DNA from: [Muricauda] lutisoli (nom. illeg.)
GTDB taxonomy: Bacteria; Bacteroidota; Bacteroidia; Flavobacteriales; Flavobacteriaceae
Length of the DNA stretch: 64,000 nucleotides
Reading direction: 5' to 3'
Assembly (NCBI RefSeq): GCF_017313105.1
Contig: NZ_JAFLND010000001.1
Span: 1,554,508-1,618,507 of the forward strand
Shown here: positions 35,947 to 44,253 of the stretch, in pieces
Layout of the letters: the number at the start of each line of letters is the position of its first letter
How positions within the stretch are numbered: position 1 is the first letter of the stretch
Notes under the pieces: model-generated
The model's input: only the letters and a program-made list of their open reading frames with translations
Databases searched by the model: none
Told to the model about the DNA's origin: nothing
Translations under genes and position numbers: made by a program

Positions 35947-36479
35947 CACTCTATTCAAACTATCCGATCAATGAAAAAAACACGCTGAGCATTGCTACCC
36001 TTGCTTTCTTTCAAAAATTCAATAAAGAAGCGAACACGGGTTTTGATGAGGCAGGGGTGCAACCAACATTGTTCTGGAACATTAACAAGAGTGTTGCTGT
36101 TGGTCCATCTATTTATTACAACAGTTTTGCCGGTTATGCGGAACGCCTTTCCGCAAGGCTCATATTAAAAAATTCACGGGCGTTATTTGTAATTATTCCC
36201 ACGGTTGGACATTCTGAGCAAAAGAAAGCCGGCTATGCCGAAGCTTTTGTACAGTTTCAGTTCAACTCACCTGTAAATGACAAAGTTTCCCTTTGGTTGA
36301 ACGGACAGTTTTTAACTATCTGGGACAAATTTAAAACGCACTCCAGAAGCTTTCAGCAGTTGCGTGCAGGAGTGTCGTTCAATGGGCACCAACTCGGTAT
36401 CGGTGTTGACCTTGACCAGTATGGGCCCGATCCAATTGAAAAATCATCTCTCGGTATGTATTACCGAAAAACTTTATAA
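35838..36479 (+). CDS. outer-membrane beta-barrel protein, function unknown
   Basis: A 213-residue protein with a signal peptide (VVIISVFILGVANNLNAQ) and a mature part of alternating strands (FTQVELFTGLDKTDFTLYSN, VAVGPSIYYNSFAGYAERLS, LGIGVDLDQYGP) ending MYYRKTL. No family is recognised. The first 36 residues and the upstream 200 bp are duplicated at the start of the DUF5916 gene. The ATG at 35838 is used; an upstream in-frame start adds eight unlikely residues. Confidence 0.75.
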   Translation: MEKVVIISVFILGVANNLNAQFTQVELFTGLDKTDFTLYSNYPINEKNTLSIATLAFFQKFNKEANTGFDEAGVQPTLFWNINKSVAVGPSIYYNSFAGYAERLSARLILKNSRALFVIIPTVGHSEQKKAGYAEAFVQFQFNSPVNDKVSLWLNGQFLTIWDKFKTHSRSFQQLRAGVSFNGHQLGIGVDLDQYGPDPIEKSSLGMYYRKTL

Positions 36480-36502
36480 ACAATTTTTAAATCTTAAACA
36501 TT

Positions 36503-36874
36503 ATGAAAAATTTAGTAAGAGTTTCACATTGGGCAGCATATGCATATTTAATCTATGCCTTTGGATATGCAAGTCTTTTTAAAGTTTTCCAAAAACAAAG
36601 TATGATGGAAAACATGAGCAATTTTGGTTTCGGAAAAATATGGACCTTATTCATTGGTTATGGTGAATTGTTGGGAGTAATTGGTTTGCTTGTTGGGTTT
36701 TGGATGCATAAAGTTAAAAACCTATCGACTTTATGGTTATTGCCATTCGCAATTGGTGCATTGATAACGCATTTCGCACATAATGACTATGAATACTTTT
36801 ATACAGCTCTATATTGTTGTATTGCTTGTATGGTTCTACTGGTTACAGATAAAAATTTCAAAGTAATATTATAG
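36503..36874 (+). CDS. DoxX-like small membrane protein
   Basis: A 123-residue protein with four predicted helices: SHWAAYAYLIYAFGYASLFK, IWTLFIGYGELLGVIGLLVG, LSTLWLLPFAIGALITHFAH and ALYCCIACMVLLVTD. The four-helix plan and the GY(G)ELLGVIGLLVG block fit the DoxX/DoxD-like family, whose members are linked to redox or membrane stress. It starts 23 bp after the barrel gene and may share its transcript. Confidence 0.75.
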   Translation: MKNLVRVSHWAAYAYLIYAFGYASLFKVFQKQSMMENMSNFGFGKIWTLFIGYGELLGVIGLLVGFWMHKVKNLSTLWLLPFAIGALITHFAHNDYEYFYTALYCCIACMVLLVTDKNFKVIL

Positions 36875-37049
36875 TGGTTACATCTCCGAAGTTTTAATGT
36901 CCCCAGGGTTTTAAGTGAATTGGCTCGGTGATCAAGCTAGTGAATGTAACGAATATTCCCTTCTGATCACCGGTCTTTCCTTAACCATGGAAATATATGA
37001 CATGGAAAAATGGTCGACCGATAGTTTAATCTCAAAAAAAACAATAATC

Positions 37050-37586
37050 ATGAAAAAAATAATCACAATTGCAGGAAGCAACAGCCAAAAATCCATCAAT
37101 AAAAGTTTATTGACCTATACCACTGGTTTATTGGAGAATGTAGAAATTATTTCCATTGACCTCAACAATTATTTATTGCCCATTTATGGCGTTGATTTTG
37201 AAGCCGAAAACAGTATACCGACTGCCATTAAGAGGCTCGATGAATTATTTGATACTGCCGATGGTTTTATGGTATCACTGGCAGAACATAATGGGTCCTA
37301 TGCAGCGGTATTCAAAAATACTTTGGATTGGTTATCCCGTGTAAATATGAAGGTCTGGAGGGAAAAACCCATGCTGTTGATGGCAACCTCACCTGGCGGC
37401 AGAGGTGGAGCATCTGTATTACAGGCCGCAAGTGGCTACTTCCCGTTTATGGGGGCCAGGATTACGGATACTTTTTCGTTGCCTTCTTTCTATGATAATT
37501 TCAATAATGGGGAAATTAATGATCATAATTTGAAAGAAGACATTCATTCCAAGGTCTATAGATTTCAAACCTCAATTGAATCATAA
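37050..37586 (+). CDS. NAD(P)H-dependent FMN reductase
   Basis: A 178-residue flavodoxin-fold protein. The FMN-phosphate loop is AGSNSQKSINKSLL near the N-terminus, followed by EHNGSYAAVFKNTLDWLSR and MLLMATSPGGRGGASVLQAA, the signatures of NADPH-dependent FMN/quinone/azo reductases. The ATG at 37050 matches the family start; the frame upstream to 36915 does not look coding. Confidence 0.9.
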   Translation: MKKIITIAGSNSQKSINKSLLTYTTGLLENVEIISIDLNNYLLPIYGVDFEAENSIPTAIKRLDELFDTADGFMVSLAEHNGSYAAVFKNTLDWLSRVNMKVWREKPMLLMATSPGGRGGASVLQAASGYFPFMGARITDTFSLPSFYDNFNNGEINDHNLKEDIHSKVYRFQTSIES

Positions 37587-37682
37587 AAAAATCGCCTGCG
37601 ATCTGTCTTTGAATGGAAAACTTTTGATGTAACAAAAAAGTCCTCCATTCGTGTTCTTTATTCAATTCAAAACAATCAAAAA

Positions 37683-38801
37683 ATGAAAAAACTTATTTTA
37701 AGTATCGCATTTATTTTACCTGTCATGCTTTTTTCTCAAACCAACGACGTTAAGAAAAAAGTCTTGATGGTAGTCAGCAGCTATGGAAAAGATATGGGGG
37801 CCGCAAGACCAGGCTACGAGTTTGACGAGTTCTCCCAAGCCTATTTAATTTTTAAAAACAATGATTTGGCCATAGATGTAGCAAGCCCAAAAGGCGGTAA
37901 GGTAGAAGCGGACAAATACAACAAGGACAAACCTTACAACAAAATACTTTTAGAGGACAAATACGCCCTCAATTTATTGGAACATACCAAAGCTACGGCC
38001 GATATAAATGCAGTGGACTATGATGCCATCTATATTGTGGGTGGAAAAGGTGCCATGTTCGATTTGCCTTACGATCCTTCACTTCAAGATATCGTATTGA
38101 ATTTGTACCATAGGGACAATACCGTTATTTCCTCGGTTTGTCATGGACCTGCAGCCTTCGTTAATGTCAAAAACGGTGATGAATACATTATAAATGACGT
38201 AGAATTAACAAGTTTTTGCAATATAGAAGAGGAGCTTTTTGGAAAAAAATGGGTTAAAGAGTTTCCTTTCAGTCTGGAAACTAAATTGGAATCAAGGGGA
38301 GCCATTTTCAAGCAAACGGACTTCATGCTGTCCAAAGTTGTTGTATCGGGAAAGTTTGTTACCGGTCAAAATCCATTTTCAACAACAAGATCTGCTGAAG
38401 CTGTCGTATCATCTTTGGGACTTACACCAGTCAAAAGAGAATTGTACAACGATGAAAGAAGTGCCTATTTGATGCAGGAGTTATTGGATAAAACAAAGAC
38501 CATTGCATGGGCCGAAGAGGAACTGGCCAAAAACAAAGCCAAATATGACATGCCATTGATAGCAGCCTACGGATATTATAAAATTTTAGCTTCCACCGAA
38601 AACAAAGATGAGTTATTGAAAGGAGTTGCTTTGGTTGAGTTGACCTCGCCACACTTTTTCAATGAAAACCTACAGCTGTTATTGGCCAAAACCTATATAT
38701 CCTTGGATAGAAACGAGAAGGCCAGAAGTATTTTGAATGATTTGACCGCTAAAAATTTACTAAAGGAACAAGCTGAAAAACTGCTTGAAACTATAAGCTG
38801 A
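37683..38801 (+). CDS. secreted DJ-1/PfpI domain protein with C-terminal helices
   Basis: A 372-residue protein with a signal peptide (residues 1-18), a DJ-1/PfpI (class I glutamine amidotransferase-like) domain to about residue 245, and a helical TPR-like C-terminus (LLLAKTYISLDRNEKARSIL). The nucleophile elbow is SSVCHGPAAF with C153; the acidic partner may lie in YEFDEFSQAYLIF. Relatives are chaperones, glyoxalases or proteases. The TPR-like tail is absent from the paralogue at 39116. Confidence 0.87.
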   Translation: MKKLILSIAFILPVMLFSQTNDVKKKVLMVVSSYGKDMGAARPGYEFDEFSQAYLIFKNNDLAIDVASPKGGKVEADKYNKDKPYNKILLEDKYALNLLEHTKATADINAVDYDAIYIVGGKGAMFDLPYDPSLQDIVLNLYHRDNTVISSVCHGPAAFVNVKNGDEYIINDVELTSFCNIEEELFGKKWVKEFPFSLETKLESRGAIFKQTDFMLSKVVVSGKFVTGQNPFSTTRSAEAVVSSLGLTPVKRELYNDERSAYLMQELLDKTKTIAWAEEELAKNKAKYDMPLIAAYGYYKILASTENKDELLKGVALVELTSPHFFNENLQLLLAKTYISLDRNEKARSILNDLTAKNLLKEQAEKLLETIS

Positions 38802-39115
38802 AAACCAATATTTTCTTCAGCTTTGTATTGATAGACAGGATTTTAAACTGAAAGCGAATTCTGAAATACAAGTGTGGGATTATTGTTTTAAACTGTAAGT
38901 TTAGGAATGAAACCATGATCCCATTCCTTTTATCCTTTAAGGCATTTTTAAAAACATATTAAAGTTCTTATTGACGAAAGCGTTGGGAAAATAAAAAGAG
39001 GAAATTACACCCCATTTTGTAATAGTAGGTTCCTGTTGTTTCCATAAACATAAGGAGTTTTTGAGAAAGCCACGTATCGTAAAAATGAAATGGTTTAAAC
39101 CCTAATTCAGTAAAA
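38802..39115. other. intergenic region between DJ-1 paralogues
   Basis: A 314-bp AT-rich spacer without coding sequence. AGGAATG (38903-38909) and CATTCCT (38922-38928) form a 7-bp stem with a 12-base loop followed by TTTTAT, a possible weak terminator for the upstream gene. Confidence 0.3.
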
Positions 39116-39874
39116 ATGAAAAAAGAATTCTTAGCATTATTGATAGTATTATTTTTCATTTCTTGTACCAATACCAGAAATGAAAAGGGAAGCATATTGA
39201 TTGTAGTTTCAAATACAGAGGACATGGGAGACCCTGAAAAACACTTTGCAGGGAACAACCTTTGGGAAGTAGCTCCTCCTTATCACATTTTCGTTTCCCA
39301 TGGATACCAAGTGGATTTTGTTTCGCCTACAGGTGGAAAAGTACCTTTTTCCATGGATCCTATTGGAATAAGTAGTTATGCCATTAAGTATGAAAACTTC
39401 AATGGTAATGTTGAAAATTCGTTAACACCCGATTTGGTAGATTACAAAAACTACAAAGCCGTTTTTATTGGCGGTGGCTATGGACCCTTATTTGATGTTG
39501 CCAACAATGAAAATGTATTAGCAATAATCGCTGATATTTATGAAAATGGAGGAATAGTCGGGGGTTGCGGACATGGTCCTGGTGCCTTTGCAAATGTCAA
39601 ACTTGCCAATGGTGATTATATGGTTAAGGATAAAAAAGTGACCGGGTTTCCAAATTCTACTGAAGTGACCAAAAGTTGGGCCAAGGAAGGAAGTTTATTG
39701 CCTGTGATGCTGGAGGATCAATTAAGAGCGAATGGAGCCCTATTTCAAACCAAAAGTGATTTGAACGATAAACATGACGTAGTAATTGACAAAAGAATTG
39801 TAACGACCATGTTTCTTCCCTCTTCAGCTATTGTGGCAAAAGAAATGATAAATGAAATTGAAAAAAACCAATAG
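39116..39874 (+). CDS. DJ-1/PfpI domain lipoprotein
   Basis: A 252-residue protein with a lipoprotein signal (LIVLFFISCTNTRNE, Cys17 as lipid site) and one DJ-1/PfpI domain: ILIVVSNTEDMGDPEKHFAG, VDFVSPTGGKVPFSMDP, and a nucleophile elbow GGCGHGPGAF with C151. It is a tandem paralogue of the gene at 37683, here with GC-GH in place of VC-HG and without the helical tail. The enzymatic role is unknown. Confidence 0.87.
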   Translation: MKKEFLALLIVLFFISCTNTRNEKGSILIVVSNTEDMGDPEKHFAGNNLWEVAPPYHIFVSHGYQVDFVSPTGGKVPFSMDPIGISSYAIKYENFNGNVENSLTPDLVDYKNYKAVFIGGGYGPLFDVANNENVLAIIADIYENGGIVGGCGHGPGAFANVKLANGDYMVKDKKVTGFPNSTEVTKSWAKEGSLLPVMLEDQLRANGALFQTKSDLNDKHDVVIDKRIVTTMFLPSSAIVAKEMINEIEKNQ

Positions 39875-39897
39875 CCAACAAAGAGCTGAATCAAAAG

Positions 39898-39916
39898 AAA
39901 GCTCAAATAAACGATT
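39898..39916 (+). repeat. copy of TTCAAATAAACGA intergenic motif
   Basis: AAAGCTCAAATAAACGATT, 24 bp downstream of the lipoprotein stop. It has one difference from the copy at 28654 over 19 bases. Confidence 0.5.
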
Positions 39917-40039
39917 CCAATTACCTTAAATGAATTTGATAGAAAAATTAAAAATTCCCCTGACCTTTCTGTAGCGACTGGTAATGAAAGATTGATTTTA
40001 AGTGACCCAATAATTGAATCATTTTTGGTTATGCACAGC

Positions 40040-40936
40040 CTAGTAAATGCATTCTGAATTATCCGATTTCACATAATAAGATTTATAATTCTTTGCCTTT
40101 TTATCTGTACAGCCACATAGATCCAATAACTCAATGGATTTAAAATCGATGGGAGCGGTCTCCGCCTGAATTGAAATATAACCTTCCCCTACAGGTTTGC
40201 CCTCCTCATACGCACTTTCCAGATAACCTTCAACCATGCCACCACCAATAGTTGGCTTAGCATATTCCAACACAACTTTGTTGTCCAAGATATGTTGCAT
40301 TATCGAATCACCTAGAACCAGTGCTTCAATGGTCACCCACCCATCACCGGGATAGGTCTTTGAAGTAGAGGAAATGCAATGGTCCACAATCAACGAATCA
40401 TTGATGACCACATTGGTCCCAGGTGTACATAAATTACCATTGGTTCGATCATGTACACCATCACCGCCAAGGAGTTGTAATTCCAAGGAAATGGGGAAAT
40501 CTTGATCAACTCCCATAGTTTTAGGATCTTGGCAATGCAGCATTAAACCATTGTTGCGAATGGCCCATTCGGGTCCTCCCGACATTTGCTCTCCAACAAA
40601 ACGATAGGTCGCTTTTAGCTTGTAATATGAAAACTTCTTTTTGTAGAACAAATGACCAAAGGTGCCATTAAAGGTATCTTTTTCCTGATACCTGACGCTT
40701 AAAAGGCTGTCTTTGAAAACAAAGGAGCCATTGTAATTTTCTCCAAGGGGGTAGCCTGTGAATTTAGGTGTCCAATCTTGATAATTGGTTCCATCAAATA
40801 ATGCGACCCATTCTTCCTTATCGGAATTACTTTTTTCAGGGGTACAGTTTGAGAAGAAAACAAGAGCTAAAACTGAAGCAATTAATGTTAGCTGTTTTAA
40901 GCTAGATAAGGTATCGATTGGTTTAGGTTTCATCAT
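40040..40936 (-). CDS. DUF1080 lipoprotein (3-keto-disaccharide hydrolase family)
   Basis: A 298-residue lipoprotein: signal ending LALVFFSNC, then the DUF1080/PF06439 concanavalin-like domain (WVALFDGTNYQDW at the start, SGGPEWAIRNNGLMLHCQDP, SIELLDL at the end). Members of this family hydrolyse 3-keto-glycosides or bind glycans. The C-terminal 26 residues form a separate Cys-containing module (CGCTDKKAKNYKSYY, then a final CIY) like the GCTDxxAxNY modules of Bacteroidota surface proteins. It is divergent to galK and fits the oxidative sugar genes at 58.8-64 kb. Confidence 0.9.
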   Translation of the reverse strand: MMKPKPIDTLSSLKQLTLIASVLALVFFSNCTPEKSNSDKEEWVALFDGTNYQDWTPKFTGYPLGENYNGSFVFKDSLLSVRYQEKDTFNGTFGHLFYKKKFSYYKLKATYRFVGEQMSGGPEWAIRNNGLMLHCQDPKTMGVDQDFPISLELQLLGGDGVHDRTNGNLCTPGTNVVINDSLIVDHCISSTSKTYPGDGWVTIEALVLGDSIMQHILDNKVVLEYAKPTIGGGMVEGYLESAYEEGKPVGEGYISIQAETAPIDFKSIELLDLCGCTDKKAKNYKSYYVKSDNSECIY

Positions 40937-41170
40937 TATCAAGGTTTTGGAATATAAAGAATCTCTTTACATATTAAAGGTCTCCTAAAATTTATCCATG
41001 AGAGCCAATTTACCCCAATTTTTTTTCCACGAGTAATGATTCCAGTCTTTTTGGGTCCTACAAATGAAATTTGGGACCAAATATTGATATTATGGTGGTA
41101 AACAGTCAAAGACTATATTCTATTTATTAAAAAAACCAATCGGCCCTATTATAAATCAGAATTTTTATAT

Positions 41171-41194
41171 CTTATTTTCCAATAGGAAAATAAG
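41171..41194. promoter_or_regulatory. perfect 10-bp palindrome upstream of galK
   Basis: CTTATTTTCC-AATA-GGAAAATAAG is a perfect inverted repeat ending eight bases before the TAAATTTG box at 41202. The position overlaps where the upstream promoter element would be, so it is a good candidate operator. Confidence 0.5.
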
Positions 41195-41217
41195 TATTTT
41201 GTAAATTTGAATTAATT

Positions 41218-41234
41218 TTCAGGAACATCCTGAA
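41218..41234. promoter_or_regulatory. second perfect palindrome in galK leader
   Basis: TTCAGGA-ACA-TCCTGAA is a perfect 7-bp inverted repeat located nine bases after the putative promoter box, hence in the early leader or at the transcription start. It may be an operator or an RNA hairpin. Confidence 0.45.
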
Positions 41235-41301
41235 ATCTTGTCACAGTATAGGTCCAGTATATCTACAGGAAAGGTTCAACCCCACTTTAGTTGAATTCTT
41301 T

Positions 41302-42498
41302 TTGTTGGTTAACCAAAAGCGTAAAGATGTTCAAAGTGACTTTTTTATATATCCAATTTTGATAGAAAAACATATCTTTTCAAATCGCCTCAAAACCGAC
41401 TTAACGGTCACATCCCCTGGAAGAATTAATATCATAGGCGAACACACGGATTACAACAACGGTTATGTATTACCTGCTGCAATCGATAAAACCATTACTT
41501 TTAAATTAGGAAAGAACGGCACCGAAAAAACCTGTAGGGTCTATAGTGAGGGGTATGGAGATATGCTTGAATTTGAATTGGATTCCATCACCAAGAAACA
41601 AGATGGATGGGAAAACTATATATTAGGGGTCCTTCATGAAATATCACTGCGCACCGACAAATTAAAAGGCTTTGATTGCATTATTGAAAGCCATCTTCCT
41701 ACAGGATCGGGGGTGAGTTCCTCCGCAGCCCTGGAATGTGGTCTTGCTTATGGATTGAATGCGTTATTTGAACTTGGGCTGGAAAAATGGGATATCATTA
41801 AATTATCCCAAACTGCAGAACACGATTTCGTCGGTACCAAATGTGGTATCATGGATCAATTTGCATCGGTGATGGGAAAAAAAGACAATGTAATGTTATT
41901 GGATTGCATGACCTTGGATTTTAAATATATCCCAATAGATATTGCGCCTTACCGTTTACTGTTATTGAACACCAATATTGCACACAATCTAGTTTCGAGT
42001 GAGTATAATATTCGAAGAAGGCAATGTGAAAAAGGGTTGGGCATACTTCAAAAAAAATTTGGTTATGGAATTACGTTTAGGAGCATGACCAAATCATTGA
42101 TTGATCAATGTAAAAAAGAACTGGGAAAAACCATTTACAACAGATGCAGTTATGTCATAGAAGAAAATGCCAGGGTTTTAAAAGCTGTTGAGGCATTGCA
42201 AAAAAAAGACCTTGAAAAGTTTGGGCAATTATTGTACGAAACACATGAGGGGTTACGATATAAATATCAGGTAAGCTGTCCTGAACTTGATTTCTTAGTT
42301 GATTTTTCAAAAGACTGGAATGAAATACTTGGAGCTCGCATGGTAGGTGGTGGTTTTGGTGGATGCACCCTAAACATAGTACATGAGAATGCCCTTGAAA
42401 GTTTTATTGACAAAATCAGTAAGGCTTATAAAAAGCAATTTTCGTTGGAACTGACATATTTCACAACTGTTCCCAGCAATGGCACAGCAATCTTGTAA
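41302..42498 (+). CDS. galK: galactokinase
   Basis: GHMP kinase of 398 residues that phosphorylates alpha-D-galactose at C1. The GalK signature PGRINIIGEHTDYNNGYVLP, the ATP loop LPTGSGVSSSAALECG, the catalytic Asp region CGIMDQFASVMG, and GGGFGGCT are all present. No ATG lies before the conserved region; TTG at 41302 or 41305 is the likely start, possibly limiting expression. No galT, galM or galE is next to it. It supplies the Leloir entry for galactose released by the beta-galactosidase at 55475. Confidence 0.93.
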   Translation: MLVNQKRKDVQSDFFIYPILIEKHIFSNRLKTDLTVTSPGRINIIGEHTDYNNGYVLPAAIDKTITFKLGKNGTEKTCRVYSEGYGDMLEFELDSITKKQDGWENYILGVLHEISLRTDKLKGFDCIIESHLPTGSGVSSSAALECGLAYGLNALFELGLEKWDIIKLSQTAEHDFVGTKCGIMDQFASVMGKKDNVMLLDCMTLDFKYIPIDIAPYRLLLLNTNIAHNLVSSEYNIRRRQCEKGLGILQKKFGYGITFRSMTKSLIDQCKKELGKTIYNRCSYVIEENARVLKAVEALQKKDLEKFGQLLYETHEGLRYKYQVSCPELDFLVDFSKDWNEILGARMVGGGFGGCTLNIVHENALESFIDKISKAYKKQFSLELTYFTTVPSNGTAIL

Positions 42499-42567
42499 AA
42501 GCAATCCAATAGCGATTCTTCCAAGAACTTTTTATTGGCAGGTTATTAAATCTATCCACCGCATATT

Positions 42568-44253
42568 TTAAACCCTTTTGCGTTTTTTGAAATAAATCAG
42601 GAGCAATGTCAACAGCGCTACAAGTCCGATACTTATAAAATATACAAAGTAATCGGGATCATCCGGACGCTCCACTAGAGTTACCAAAGTGTTAATGGGC
42701 GCATTTACTATCAATTGTTCCTTTCCGCCCGTCCATGTCACAATTATGGAATCCACCTCTGTGTTTGCACCCAATCCAAAATGTGCTATCGTCGAGTTTT
42801 GAGATATATGGCTGGAGCCGCCCCCGTCAATTTCACGTATCATCCGATTTCCTCCACTTACAACAGCTACCCTTGAACCGATACCATTTTTTTCTGCGGA
42901 GATACCGTTTAATGCCACCTTAAGATAATTACCTTTGGGAGTATCGTTCCGCAATAGTTTTGTGGTGGATTCCACAGGATACTCATAAATGGGCTTTTGG
43001 TTCACGACAAGTATGTCCAAATCCCCGTCGTTATCGTAATCAAAAACAACAGATCCCCTTCCCACTCCATAGTCATTTGATTTGGTCATACGCCCTTTAT
43101 CCGTAAAAACCCCTTGATTATTTTCAAAATAAAAATTGCCCATAGGGACACAATTGGGGTTCAAATCTCCGTTGGACACATATAGGTCCAAATCCCCGTC
43201 CAGATCAAAATCTGCAAAATTGGCTCCCCAACTTATAGCCAACGAGTATGTACCCAATTCCTTGGAACGATCAACAAACACACCATCTGGACCTTGATTG
43301 ACCATAAATTGGTTGAATTTGATGTTCGTGACATAATAGTCCATATCACCATCATTGTCATAATCACCCACAGCCGACCCCATTGCATTGATCTTAAGGT
43401 CCATTTCCTTTTCCTTACCCACATCTTCAAACCGGTTTTTGGGATATTGATTTTCATATAGTAGGTTAGGTACGGCTTTATATCCAAAATCTTGATTGAC
43501 GAGAAGGTCTTGATCCCCATCATTGTCAAAGTCTGTAAAAACACCCCCAAAACCAAAACCCTTGTGGTCAAGATTATATTCCTCGTAAACATTTTCAAAT
43601 CTTTTTCCTTCTCTATTGATCAGAAGATATCCTTTCGCAGTTTGGTTGGCACTTACAATGGTTGCATCCTTGATTATGCCGAGTTTCCCTTCAAAGTTTT
43701 GAAAGTAGTTGCCTATGTAAAGATCGGGATAACCATCCGCATTGAAATCCCCAAAACTAGGTCCGGTACTAAATGAATTTAGGTCTTGTAGACCGAACGC
43801 TTCAGTAGCATCCGTAAACGTTGAATCACCATTGTTCAGGAACAATAAGTTTTTTGCCCTCGGGATTTTTTGGCTTCCATCGGTAGTGTTGATCGTTGTA
43901 ATAAAGAGGTCCCGATGGCCATCACGATTCACATCGGCACTAACAGCCCCTTGGGTCACGTAGTTTTTACTAATGTCCAGCCCCGACCTATCATAAATAT
44001 CTAGAAATGTTCCATCACCATTATTAATGTAAAGAGCATCTTTGGACATACCACTGGTAATGAAAATATCTTCAAAACCATCGTTGTTCACATCGAACAC
44101 TGTGGCCCCACCACCAAAAGTCCCCTCATACACTAGAAACACATGTTCTATCCCAGCATCCTTGGTAACATCCGTAAACCTTGTTTGCCCGGAGACTCCT
44201 ACTACCATAAAAAAGAATACAATGGAAAATATATTACTGTTTATTTGATTCAT
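42568..44253 (-). CDS. CRTAC1/ASPIC-UnbV family repeat protein, membrane-tethered
   Basis: A 561-residue protein with a signal peptide (SIVFFFMVVGVSGQ), repeated FG-GAP/VCBS motifs with the calcium-binding pattern DxDxDGxxD (DVNNDGFEDIFITSG, DFDNDGDQDLLVN, DYDNDGDMDYYVTN), an ASPIC/UnbV domain (GIGSRVAVVSGGNRMIREID), and a C-terminal membrane helix (YFISIGLVALLTLLLIYF) with a basic tail. The ATG at 44253 overlaps the previous stop by four bases. It is the last gene of the susC-susD operon tail; such beta-propellers may bind ligands at the surface. Confidence 0.88.
   Translation of the reverse strand: MNQINSNIFSIVFFFMVVGVSGQTRFTDVTKDAGIEHVFLVYEGTFGGGATVFDVNNDGFEDIFITSGMSKDALYINNGDGTFLDIYDRSGLDISKNYVTQGAVSADVNRDGHRDLFITTINTTDGSQKIPRAKNLLFLNNGDSTFTDATEAFGLQDLNSFSTGPSFGDFNADGYPDLYIGNYFQNFEGKLGIIKDATIVSANQTAKGYLLINREGKRFENVYEEYNLDHKGFGFGGVFTDFDNDGDQDLLVNQDFGYKAVPNLLYENQYPKNRFEDVGKEKEMDLKINAMGSAVGDYDNDGDMDYYVTNIKFNQFMVNQGPDGVFVDRSKELGTYSLAISWGANFADFDLDGDLDLYVSNGDLNPNCVPMGNFYFENNQGVFTDKGRMTKSNDYGVGRGSVVFDYDNDGDLDILVVNQKPIYEYPVESTTKLLRNDTPKGNYLKVALNGISAEKNGIGSRVAVVSGGNRMIREIDGGGSSHISQNSTIAHFGLGANTEVDSIIVTWTGGKEQLIVNAPINTLVTLVERPDDPDYFVYFISIGLVALLTLLLIYFKKRKRV

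Larger units (their letters stand above)
40937..41301. other. divergent control region of DUF1080 gene and galK
   Basis: A region of about 365 bp without coding sequence. It carries a TAnnTTTG-type promoter box (TAAATTTG, 41202-41209) for galK and two perfect palindromes listed separately, consistent with a regulated promoter and a structured leader. Confidence 0.4.

Noticed and set aside
36915..37049. N-terminal extension of the FMN reductase from 36915
   Set aside because: The extra 45 codons lack family similarity; the FMN-binding N-terminus starts at the ATG at 37050.
42506..42538. CCAATA / TATTGG hairpin between galK and the CRTAC1 gene
   Set aside because: Six-base AT-rich stem with a 21-base loop is likely chance, although a terminator would be expected there.
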